Below are positions 44,324 to 51,821 of a DNA stretch of 64,000 nucleotides, in pieces. A program made the position numbers and the translations under genes. This DNA comes from Ruminiclostridium cellobioparum DSM 1351 = ATCC 15832. Lineage in GTDB: Bacteria; Bacillota; Clostridia; Acetivibrionales; DSM-1351. The notes beneath the pieces are model-generated. The model was not told where the DNA came from. It saw only the letters and a list, made by a program, of their open reading frames with translations, and made no database searches. The DNA lies in NCBI RefSeq assembly GCF_000621505.1, contig NZ_JHYD01000009.1, positions 62,001 through 126,000 of the forward strand, read 5' to 3'. Position 1 is the stretch's first letter. Each line of letters opens with the position of its first letter.

Positions 44324-44556
44324 GTGCTCCCGTACTAATTTCAAAAAATGGATTGCTCACAAAGTACATGCCTGAAATTTCTACGGCTCATCACAGGTGC
44401 TTTTTGCTGTCGCAGAACACTCAACCTCCTGTTTCGGTGTTGCTGCTCAAATCGGCGTCCTGCCGATTTGCCAGCTAAAACACCTGTGTTTCACCTACAA
44501 TTTCGGGTATGTACTTTTAATCGAGCTTTCCATTTTTTGAAATTGTACTCGCGCAC
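44324..44556 (-). ncRNA. Long palindromic element, copy 2 (candidate structured RNA)
   Basis: Terminal GTGC/GCAC (44324 and 44553) and arms of about 75 bases are inverted repeats. In the centre, on the minus strand, the hairpin AAATCGGC, loop AGGAC, GCCGATTT, then GAGC (44446-44469) matches copy 3, where the stem is AAAGCAGC/GCTGCTTT with the same loop. The stem changes while pairing is kept. It lies downstream of nrdD in the nrdD direction. Confidence 0.65.
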
Positions 44557-44618
44557 ATAATCAATAGTACTTCTTGTAGTGCATTTGTTCCATACACATA
44601 AAGCTTAAATAGCTCGCA

Positions 44619-44729
44619 CGTACGGTTGCACTAAAAAGCTGGCAGTTTGCGTACAGCTATACTGTACAATGCCTCTAAAAAATACAATTAAACTTTAAGT
44701 ATATCTATACCGTACAATTGCACTAAAAA
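44619..44729. repeat. Three imperfect tandem units after nrdD
   Basis: CGTACGGTTGCACTAAAAA (44619), TGTACAATGCCTCTAAAAA (44662) and CGTACAATTGCACTAAAAAA (44710) recur at a 43-48 base period, each preceded by a short CTATAC- or CGCAC-like word. Function unknown. Confidence 0.4.
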
Positions 44730-44769
44730 AACTGAATAATGATACTGAAAGTATCATTATTCAGTTTTT
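44725..44769 (-). terminator. Bidirectional terminator after nrdD
   Basis: A perfect 16-base stem (44730-44745 with 44751-44766) is flanked by T-runs in both directions, eleven bases after the nrdD stop codon. Confidence 0.8.
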
Positions 44770-44779
44770 GACCCATATT

Positions 44780-47089
44780 TTACATGTGCTTTACTCTGTC
44801 CCTTACCTCTGCCTGCTTCGCGTCGTTGAAGCGTTCAAGCGTTCCGACCAGATAGCCTGTAATACGTCTGATTCTTTCAAATTTTCTGTCGCCTTCTTCT
44901 CTGCCGCAGCTTGGGCAGGTGTCTCCGATTATTCCGGTATAGCCGCAGGCAGGATCTCGGTCCACAGGATGGTTAATTGAACCGTAACCTATTCCCGACT
45001 CCTTCATTGCCCTGATGATCTTTTCAAAGGCGTCCAGATTGTTCAAAGGGTCACCGTCTACTTCAACATATGTAATATGGCCTGCATTGGTCATTTCATG
45101 ATACGGCGCCTCGATCTTTATTTTGTCGATGGCATTTATCTTATGATATACAGGAACGTGGAAACTGTTTGTGTAATACTCCCTGTCGGTAACTCCTTCA
45201 ATAACTCCAAAGAGCTTTTTATCATATTTTATAAATCTTCCGCAGGTGCCCTCGGCAGGAGTTGCTATCACACTGAAGTTCATTTTGTATTTCTGGCTGG
45301 CCTCGTCCATCCTCTTTCTCATATAGCCGATGATTTCCAGGCCAAGATTCTGGGACTGTTCGGACTCACCATGGTGCTTTCCCGTAAGGGCTTTCAAGCA
45401 CTCGGCCAGACCTATGAAGCCGATTGTCAGTGTGCCATGCTTCAGCACTTCTCCGACTTCATCCTCCCAGTCCAGTTTGTCTGAATCCAGCCAGACCCCC
45501 TGCCCCATAAGAAATGGGAAGTTTTTAACCCTTTTTTCGGCCTGTATCAAATATCTTTCATAGAGCTGGTCAATAACCAGGTCTATTTTCTTGTCCAATT
45601 CATCAAAGAACATATTGAGGTTTTTATTGCTTTTCAAAGCAATCCTTGGCAGATTGATTGTAGTAAAGCTCAGATTTCCCCTGCCGAAAATGGTCTCCCT
45701 GGACGGATCATAAGTGTTGGCTATTACTCTTGTTCTGCAGCCCATATATGCAATCTCGGTGTCAGGATTCCCTTCCTTGTAGTACTTAAGGTTATAGGGG
45801 GCATCAATAAATGAAAAATTCGGGAAAAGTCTTTTGGCGCTTACACGGCAGGCCAGCTTGAACAGGTCATAGTTGGTATCTCCCTGCTTGTAATTTACCC
45901 CGTCTTTCACCTTGAAAATATGTATCGGGAATATAGGTGTCTCACCATTTCCCAGACCTGCTTCGGTAGCGAGCAAAAGGTTCTTTATAACCATTCTTCC
46001 TTCGGGTGAAGTATCGGTACCGTAATTAATCGAACTGAACGGCGTCTGTGCCCCCGCACGGCTGTGCATTGTATTCAGATTATGTACAAAGGCCTCCATT
46101 GCCTGGAAGGTTATCCTGTCGGTCTCGCTTTCGGTTTTCTTAACCGCAAAAGTCTGAGCCTTATCCAGAACCGCTTCATCCTTTACATATTCAAGAAGGT
46201 ACTTCCTTTCTGCCTTTATATAGGCTTCCATCCTGTTCAGCAAAGGCTTTAAATTATGTTCCCTGTTTACCAGTTCGCTCACTGAATTTATTTCAGTCTC
46301 CAGATCCTTGTCCAGCAGGAGTTCAAGTGACTTTCTAAGGTTTTGCCTGTAGCCTCTTTCAAAGGTCTTGGCAACTCCGAGCGCCATTCCGTAGTCAAAG
46401 TTTGGAATACTCTGCCCGCCATGCTGATCGTTCTGGTTTGATTGAATGGCGATACATGCAAGGGCGGAATAGCTGTTTATATCATTTGGTTCCCTCAGAT
46501 AGCCGTGTCCGGTGCAGAATCCTCCCTTGAACAGCTTGACAATATCGATCTGGCAGCAGGTGGTTGTCAGTGTAAGAAAGTCCAGATCATGGATATGTAT
46601 ATCTCCTTCGTTATGAGCCTTTGCATGTTCAGGTTTCAAAACATACATTTCATAAAACTGTTTTGCACCTTCCGAACCATATTTCAGCATGGTGCCCATA
46701 GCAGTGTCACTGTCTATATTGGCATTTTCCCTCTTCAAATCGTTATCTTTGGCATCTTTAAAGGTAAGTTCCTCATATACCTTCATCAGGCGCGTATTCA
46801 TCTCTCTGACTTTTGTCCGCTCAGCCCTGTATAATATAAATTCCTTGGCAGTCCTGGCATGGCCGGTTTCAATCAAGACCTTCTCAACTGCGTCCTGGAT
46901 TTCTTCAACATTCGGTACTCTCTTGTCCATTGATTCCTCAATGTAGGCTACAATCCTTTCGGCCAGCTCCATGGCGGTTTTGTAATCCTTCCCCCCTGTT
47001 GCGCTTGCCGCTTTAAACACTGCACTGGCTATTTTCTCAATGTTAAAAGGTACTTCTCTCCCATCACGTTTCTTGATTTTGGTAATCAT
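44780..47089 (-). CDS. nrdD: Anaerobic ribonucleoside-triphosphate reductase (class III)
   Basis: A 769-residue glycyl radical enzyme. It has an N-terminal ATP-cone (KIKKRDGREVPFNIEKIASA), a finger-loop catalytic core, the C-terminal zinc site (CGYTGIIGDTCPSCG) and the radical Gly at about residue 745 in RRITGYLVG. It makes dNTPs without oxygen, using formate as reductant. A promoter flanked by two NrdR boxes lies about 260 bases upstream; the leader between contains two small hairpins. Confidence 0.97.
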   Translation of the reverse strand: MITKIKKRDGREVPFNIEKIASAVFKAASATGGKDYKTAMELAERIVAYIEESMDKRVPNVEEIQDAVEKVLIETGHARTAKEFILYRAERTKVREMNTRLMKVYEELTFKDAKDNDLKRENANIDSDTAMGTMLKYGSEGAKQFYEMYVLKPEHAKAHNEGDIHIHDLDFLTLTTTCCQIDIVKLFKGGFCTGHGYLREPNDINSYSALACIAIQSNQNDQHGGQSIPNFDYGMALGVAKTFERGYRQNLRKSLELLLDKDLETEINSVSELVNREHNLKPLLNRMEAYIKAERKYLLEYVKDEAVLDKAQTFAVKKTESETDRITFQAMEAFVHNLNTMHSRAGAQTPFSSINYGTDTSPEGRMVIKNLLLATEAGLGNGETPIFPIHIFKVKDGVNYKQGDTNYDLFKLACRVSAKRLFPNFSFIDAPYNLKYYKEGNPDTEIAYMGCRTRVIANTYDPSRETIFGRGNLSFTTINLPRIALKSNKNLNMFFDELDKKIDLVIDQLYERYLIQAEKRVKNFPFLMGQGVWLDSDKLDWEDEVGEVLKHGTLTIGFIGLAECLKALTGKHHGESEQSQNLGLEIIGYMRKRMDEASQKYKMNFSVIATPAEGTCGRFIKYDKKLFGVIEGVTDREYYTNSFHVPVYHKINAIDKIKIEAPYHEMTNAGHITYVEVDGDPLNNLDAFEKIIRAMKESGIGYGSINHPVDRDPACGYTGIIGDTCPSCGREEGDRKFERIRRITGYLVGTLERFNDAKQAEVRDRVKHM

Positions 47090-47330
47090 TTGTAACTTGC
47101 CACCCCTCTAAATATTTTACACAGCATTTCATCAAAACAGCACAATAAATATGAGCAATGCGTTATTGCTCAACAGTGAACACGTTTATGTCTTTTTCTC
47201 AATATTTAGTTTGACCAAACGCTATAACCGGAATGTGCCGGCTTTATATAAAATTTACAAATTAATGTTATGAAACTGTTTGAATTGTAGAATTATGTAA
47301 TATAGTGTTATAAAAATTTTCCTTTTTTTA

Positions 47331-47380
47331 ATGCCATATATTGTGTATTAATACTATCACCAAGCAACATATTGTGTCAA
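47331..47380 (-). promoter_or_regulatory. nrdD promoter with paired NrdR boxes
   Basis: Two boxes, ACACAATATATGGCAT and ACACAATATGTTGCTT on the minus strand (47331-47346 and 47362-47377), end exactly 31 bases apart, the spacing used by NrdR. They cover the promoter TTGACA (47375-47380) and TAGTAT (47351-47356), 18 bases apart. Confidence 0.7.
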
Positions 47381-47546
47381 CATGAAATTAAATTAGTATT
47401 ACTAGTTTTTTCCCAATTTTTCTTTATAATATTTACTTTTTTGCCATTTCTCTATTTTTTGAGAAAAATTATATCGAATATTAAATTAATAAGTACTAAT
47501 AATATATATGAAATACTATTTTCCTTACAGAAAAGGAGTGATATCA

Positions 47547-47720
47547 ATGAATCCGTTTAAATCACACAACAATCACAATATAGAGTGCAGCATATATACC
47601 TGTGCAAATCATAGTAAAAATGACGGGTATTGTGCATTAAACAAAATCAAGGTAGGTACTCACGAAGATAATCCTACAGAGATTGAGTGTACCGACTGTC
47701 AATCTTTCGAAAGGAAATAG
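47547..47720 (+). CDS. DUF1540 small cysteine-rich protein
   Basis: A 57-residue protein from the ATG at 47547, after AAAAGGAGTG. The cysteines in IECSIYTCANHSKNDGYC and IECTDCQSF fit the DUF1540 pattern, probably a metal-binding knuckle. The family is common in spore-forming Clostridia; the role is unknown. It is followed by two strong hairpins. Confidence 0.85.
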   Translation: MNPFKSHNNHNIECSIYTCANHSKNDGYCALNKIKVGTHEDNPTEIECTDCQSFERK

Positions 47721-47758
47721 TACCTTGCCCAAGCAAATAAGTGTCCGCCAGGGCACAA

Positions 47759-47839
47759 TAAAGCCAGGGCATGATCGTCCTGGCCACTTTTTATTGTCCG
47801 GGAAAGTTTTTTGTAAAAAACTTTCCCCGACAATAAAAA
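47759..47839 (+). terminator. Double hairpin after the DUF1540 gene
   Basis: First GCCAGG/CCTGGC with CACTTTTTATT as tail (47759-47795). Then a near-perfect 52-base palindrome at 47788-47839 (outer arms TTTTTATTGTC and GACAATAAAAA, inner GGGAAAG/CTTTCCC and T6/A6). The second ends in A on the plus strand but would terminate minus-strand transcripts. Confidence 0.65.
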
Positions 47840-47912
47840 ACTATTAATTTAACGCGTTATGCTAGTTTAAATTTTGCTTTGCTTTACAGACAAATTTATT
47901 TTGAATCAACTT

Positions 47913-48145
47913 GTAACGTGAGGACAACTTCATAAAATAAGATGCACGGTTAAAAACAATTACGATGAATTGTCGACGAAGGTAAAGCGGTTTTGCCGTC
48001 AAAGCAGCAGGACGCTGCTTTGAGCTTCAAATCGAGACATGATGTCGAGTTTGAGCGACGGCAAAATCGCTTTATAATGAGGCGATACAATTTTCGTAAT
48101 TGTTTTGGGTGCACCCTTATTTTATGAAGTTAGTACGGAAGTTAC
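47913..48145 (+). ncRNA. Long palindromic element, copy 3 (candidate structured RNA)
   Basis: Outer GTAAC/GTTAC, then arms with ACAACTTCATAAAATAAG and its partner CTTATTTTATGAAGT, as in copies 1 and 2 but with different bases. Central hairpin AAAGCAGC, loop AGGAC, GCTGCTTT (48001-48021), then TGAGC and a second hairpin on GACAT/ATGTC. The inner closing stem is TTTTGCCGTC/GACGGCAAAA. It lies downstream of the DUF1540 gene in the same direction. Confidence 0.65.
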
Positions 48146-48221
48146 CAGTTTATATAATGAATTACACAGTAAAGCAAGCCCAAATTAATAAGCACAACGA
48201 ATTAATTTATGTTTTTAATCC

Positions 48222-48443
48222 TTATAAATCCATGCTGTTTAATAATTTCTTCAGCTCAATGAGTTCTTCCCTGGAAAGTGTCACACCCTTACCCATTTTC
48301 TCATGATCCGGCGACCAATCACGTATGTCGTATTTGGGCGCCCTGTCATTCCAGCTGATAAGGTTCAATTCCTTATACCAGCCCTTATTTGACTCCGCTA
48401 AAACTCCAATAGTTTCCGTTATTTCATATTTTATATCAGCCAT
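48222..48443 (-). CDS. YdbC/PC4-like nucleic-acid-binding protein
   Basis: A 73-residue protein; the start at 48443 (MADIKYEITETIG) follows GGAGGCAGGCT. The pattern IGVLAESNKGWYKELNLISWNDRAPKYDIRDWSPDHEKMGKG is that of YdbC, a bacterial relative of the PC4 single-strand DNA-binding fold. It probably binds ssDNA or RNA. It lies downstream of a ROK kinase gene in the same direction. Confidence 0.88.
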   Translation of the reverse strand: MADIKYEITETIGVLAESNKGWYKELNLISWNDRAPKYDIRDWSPDHEKMGKGVTLSREELIELKKLLNSMDL

Positions 48444-48505
48444 AGCCTGCCTCCAATCCTTTGTATTAAACGCATAAAAATAAACCGGCACAAATAAAAC
48501 ATTTT

Positions 48506-49486
48506 TTATATCAGATCTGATAATTTTTCATCCTTAAAGGCGCCCAGCATGGCTGCTCCAACTATTATACCGGCATTTCCCATCTCGGCCATTTTAAATT
48601 CCGGTATATGTAATTCCTTACAGTAGATTTTTTCCCTCAAAAGATCCACAAGCGGATAAACAAGGCTGTTTCCCAGCTTGCTTATAGGTCCGGCGATTAT
48701 AACAACCTCCGGCATTAAAATATTTACAATATTTGCAAGGCCCTCTGCAAAATAAATAACATATTCCCGGCATACCTGCTTGGCCATTTCGTCACCTGCT
48801 TTGGCAGCTTCGAATATGGTAAGCTCGGTTATCTGGTTGTTGCAGCAGTTCGAAGCGATATTTGCAAGTATTGAATCCGGATATTTTTCAATTAACTGTT
48901 TTGTCTGGTTGATCAATGCCGATGCAGAAGCATACTGCTCCCAGCAGCCTTTCCTTCCGCAAATACACGGTCTGCCGTTAAAATCTATCACCATATGACC
49001 AAACTCTGTCCCTCCAAAATTCAGCCCATTGTAAATACAGCCCTCCAGAATGATACCTCCGCCAATACCAACTCCTACCTTGATAGTAAGAGAATTGCCG
49101 GTACCGTATGCAGCTCCCAGCAAATATTCGGCGATTGCAACACAGTTTGCGTCGTTTTCAACATAGACCGGAACATTAAAATATTTTTGAATCTCTGCTC
49201 TCACATTAGCGTTACTAAGATTCATCGTATAATTTTTTAGTATTATCCCATTAAAATTGTCAGTTATCCCGGGACAGCCGACACCTATATACCTGACATT
49301 TTTAATCTCAAGATCTTCATCACTGAGAATTTTTGAGACCAATGCGCACATATCCCTTATGATCTCTTCAAATTCCCTGTCCTTGTTGGTGGGAATAGTG
49401 TCACGACGCAATAATTTACCATTCTTGTCCAGGATTCCGGCCACTATGTTTTTTACACCCAGCTCAATTCCAATACTATATTTCAT
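48506..49486 (-). CDS. ROK-family sugar kinase (glucokinase-like)
   Basis: A 326-residue ROK protein without helix-turn-helix. It has SIGIELGVKNIVAGILD, GVGCPGITDNF, ENDANCVAIAEYLLGA, the GxGIGGGIIL loop, EFGHMVIDFNGRPC and the zinc motif CICGRKGCWEQY. It probably phosphorylates glucose or a related sugar. The phosphate-1 motif is GVK rather than the usual DxGxT/S (LGVKNIVAG), so activity is likely but not certain. Confidence 0.85.
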   Translation of the reverse strand: MKYSIGIELGVKNIVAGILDKNGKLLRRDTIPTNKDREFEEIIRDMCALVSKILSDEDLEIKNVRYIGVGCPGITDNFNGIILKNYTMNLSNANVRAEIQKYFNVPVYVENDANCVAIAEYLLGAAYGTGNSLTIKVGVGIGGGIILEGCIYNGLNFGGTEFGHMVIDFNGRPCICGRKGCWEQYASASALINQTKQLIEKYPDSILANIASNCCNNQITELTIFEAAKAGDEMAKQVCREYVIYFAEGLANIVNILMPEVVIIAGPISKLGNSLVYPLVDLLREKIYCKELHIPEFKMAEMGNAGIIVGAAMLGAFKDEKLSDLI

Positions 49487-49565
49487 AATTTAAACGCCTC
49501 GACTTTAAATAATTTATTACTTAATTATATATTAATGCATAATGCACAATAGAATAAATAAGTGT

Positions 49566-51434
49566 TTAATCATATTTCGGATTATTCAATACAAAATCAT
49601 CGTCACGCAGCTGAAGCGGCATGACGGATACTACTATATGCTTATGCTTGAGCAGCTCTCTTTCAATATAATACCTTGTATTGTTGTGAAGTATCTTATG
49701 CCACCATTTCTTTACTGCAAATTGGGGAAGGATCACTGTAATCATGTCCCCGTTCTGATAATCATACTCGGCCGATTCGATGAACTTCAGCAAAGGATCC
49801 ACAACCCTTCTGAAAGGCGAGTATTTTGTGATTAACGGAATATCTATATTCAGAGCATCATACTTTTCCTTTATCTTTTTTGCACTTTCATCATCAATTG
49901 CCACACTGAAGGCTACAACATTTTCAGATATGGTCCTGGCATACCGCAGTGCTCTCAAGCTGGATCTGTTGATACTCTCGATGGGCACTATGACCCGGTT
50001 TGTATACACCGCCTTATTTATATCGAATTCGGCGATTTCTTCAGGTTTTAGCCTGAGCTGTCTCATAACCGCGTTATAATGCTTCTTTACCTTGAAAACC
50101 ATGAAGATCAACACAGGAATCAGTATGACTACAAGCCAGGCTCCTTCTTCAAATTTGGTAAATGCGATTATAATAACAACTATTGCGGTGACAATTGCAC
50201 CAATGCCATTGATAACAGCCTTGTACTTCCAGCCTTTTTCCTGGCTGTTTTTCCACTTTACAAACATCCCTGTCTGGGCAAGCGTAAATGAAATAAAAAC
50301 ACCTATGGCATACAGCCCCAGCAGACTGGTTACCTTTGCCTTGAATACAATCATCAGTATTGAGGCAACTATGGACAATAGGATTATGCCATTGTCATAG
50401 CTGAGTCTGTCCCCTCTCATACTGAGCTGACGCGGAGCATAGCCTTCCTTTGCCATGAGCGATATGAGCATGGGGAACCCTGAGTATGCCGTATTTGCTG
50501 CCATTACAAGGATTATGAAAGTTGTAGCTGTTATATAGTAAAACATAAAGCCATGTCCGAAGATTTCTTCAGCTATGAGCACGAGCATGGCGTTGCCCTG
50601 CGGATTAACCTTGTATAGATTTGCCAGTACCGAGCTTCCTCCGAATAAAATTAGTATTATCATCGATAATAGAAACAGAACTCTTTTTGCATATTTTTTA
50701 CTTGGATTTTTAAAATTCGGAACGGCATTACTGACTGCCTCGACACCTGTAAGGGCAGTACAGCCATTTGAGAAAGCCCTTAGTATGAGGATTATCGATA
50801 AAGGCTCTACGACAGCTGGCATATTTTTCGGCGGCGGCGGCACATATCCTCTTTTTATATTAATAATTCCCCATACGATCATTATGGCAATGCCAAAAAT
50901 GAACAAATAAGCAGGTATTCCAAATATTCTCGAAGATTCTCTTATTCCCCTCAAGTTGCCTATCATGAGCAAAACCACCAGGGCACATGCAATTAATACC
51001 GAATAAGGTTTGAACTCTTTAAAGGCCGTTGTAAACTGTTCAACACCCGAGGATATACTAACGGCAACCGTGAGTATATAATCCACAGCCAGAGCAGCTC
51101 CTGCCGTAACACCCGCATGTATTCCCAGATTCTCCTTGGCTACTACAAAAGCACCGCCTCCATTTGGATAACTGTCTATTATCTGTCTGTACGACAACAT
51201 CAGGAGCATAAGCAGACAGATAATTGAAACCGAAATGAACGACATCTGCCTGTATGCACCCAGGCCGATAACAGGTATCAATACCATCAGCACTTCCTGT
51301 CCTGCGTATGCAACAGAGGATATAGCATCACTCGATAAAATAGGCAATCCCCACAGGACGCCCATTTTCTGATCATTAAGAGCTTCATTCTTCAAAGGTC
51401 TGCCTACTAAAACTCTTCTTATTTTCTTAAACAT
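49566..51434 (-). CDS. kimA: KimA-like potassium importer (APC superfamily)
   Basis: A 622-residue protein with 12 predicted membrane helices and a soluble C-terminal domain (after VKKHYNAVMRQLRL) of USP-like fold. The sequence follows B. subtilis KimA (YdaO) closely: LSSDAISSVAYAGQEVL, SYRQIIDSYPNGGGAFVVAKENLG, CTALTGVEAVSNAVPNFKNP. KimA is a proton-coupled K+ importer shut by c-di-AMP. No c-di-AMP riboswitch is seen upstream. The 387-base gap 51435-51821 is AT-rich; apart from the terminator near 51.8 kb I see nothing firm in it. Confidence 0.85.
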   Translation of the reverse strand: MFKKIRRVLVGRPLKNEALNDQKMGVLWGLPILSSDAISSVAYAGQEVLMVLIPVIGLGAYRQMSFISVSIICLLMLLMLSYRQIIDSYPNGGGAFVVAKENLGIHAGVTAGAALAVDYILTVAVSISSGVEQFTTAFKEFKPYSVLIACALVVLLMIGNLRGIRESSRIFGIPAYLFIFGIAIMIVWGIINIKRGYVPPPPKNMPAVVEPLSIILILRAFSNGCTALTGVEAVSNAVPNFKNPSKKYAKRVLFLLSMIILILFGGSSVLANLYKVNPQGNAMLVLIAEEIFGHGFMFYYITATTFIILVMAANTAYSGFPMLISLMAKEGYAPRQLSMRGDRLSYDNGIILLSIVASILMIVFKAKVTSLLGLYAIGVFISFTLAQTGMFVKWKNSQEKGWKYKAVINGIGAIVTAIVVIIIAFTKFEEGAWLVVILIPVLIFMVFKVKKHYNAVMRQLRLKPEEIAEFDINKAVYTNRVIVPIESINRSSLRALRYARTISENVVAFSVAIDDESAKKIKEKYDALNIDIPLITKYSPFRRVVDPLLKFIESAEYDYQNGDMITVILPQFAVKKWWHKILHNNTRYYIERELLKHKHIVVSVMPLQLRDDDFVLNNPKYD

Positions 51435-51763
51435 AACAACTCCACCTGTCTACTACAATGTAAATAATTTTAACCCTTTTGCCGTAGTGAATAATAATTG
51501 CAACTTGGAATATTTGACAGTTCAAAATAACTATTGTATTCTATTCCTTTTTAATTGTATTTACAATATAATTTTTTAATATATTTTTACTATTACATAA
51601 GATAGTATTATATACACTTTTAATAATTTAGCAACAGATTTTTTATAATTTATTCATAAACTATGAGTATTTTTCAATTATATTTATTCGATCAGGCTTT
51701 TTATTATAATTCTACAAATTATTGATAAAATTATTATATGGATTAAGACTGTTTTTATAAGTT

Positions 51764-51801
51764 AAAAAAAATGGATGGACTCCAACGCGGAATCCATCCA
51801 T
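51764..51801 (-). terminator. Terminator of the UPF0182 gene
   Basis: ATGGATGG...TCC (51771-51783) pairs with GGAATCCATCCAT (51789-51801); on the minus strand a run of eight T follows. It lies 20 bases after the UPF0182 stop codon. Confidence 0.8.
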
Positions 51802-51821
51802 TAGCTTTTTATTTCAATTAT

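Noticed and set aside
44619-44729. CRISPR array
   Set aside because: Only three degenerate units with unequal spacing and no cas genes; units are not identical.
51514-51542. Plus-strand promoter TTGACA-17-TATTCT
   Set aside because: No plus-strand gene follows for many kilobases; probably chance in AT-rich DNA.
51435-51821. c-di-AMP riboswitch upstream of the KimA-like gene
   Set aside because: The gap is AT-rich and lacks the conserved GC-rich core of that riboswitch.
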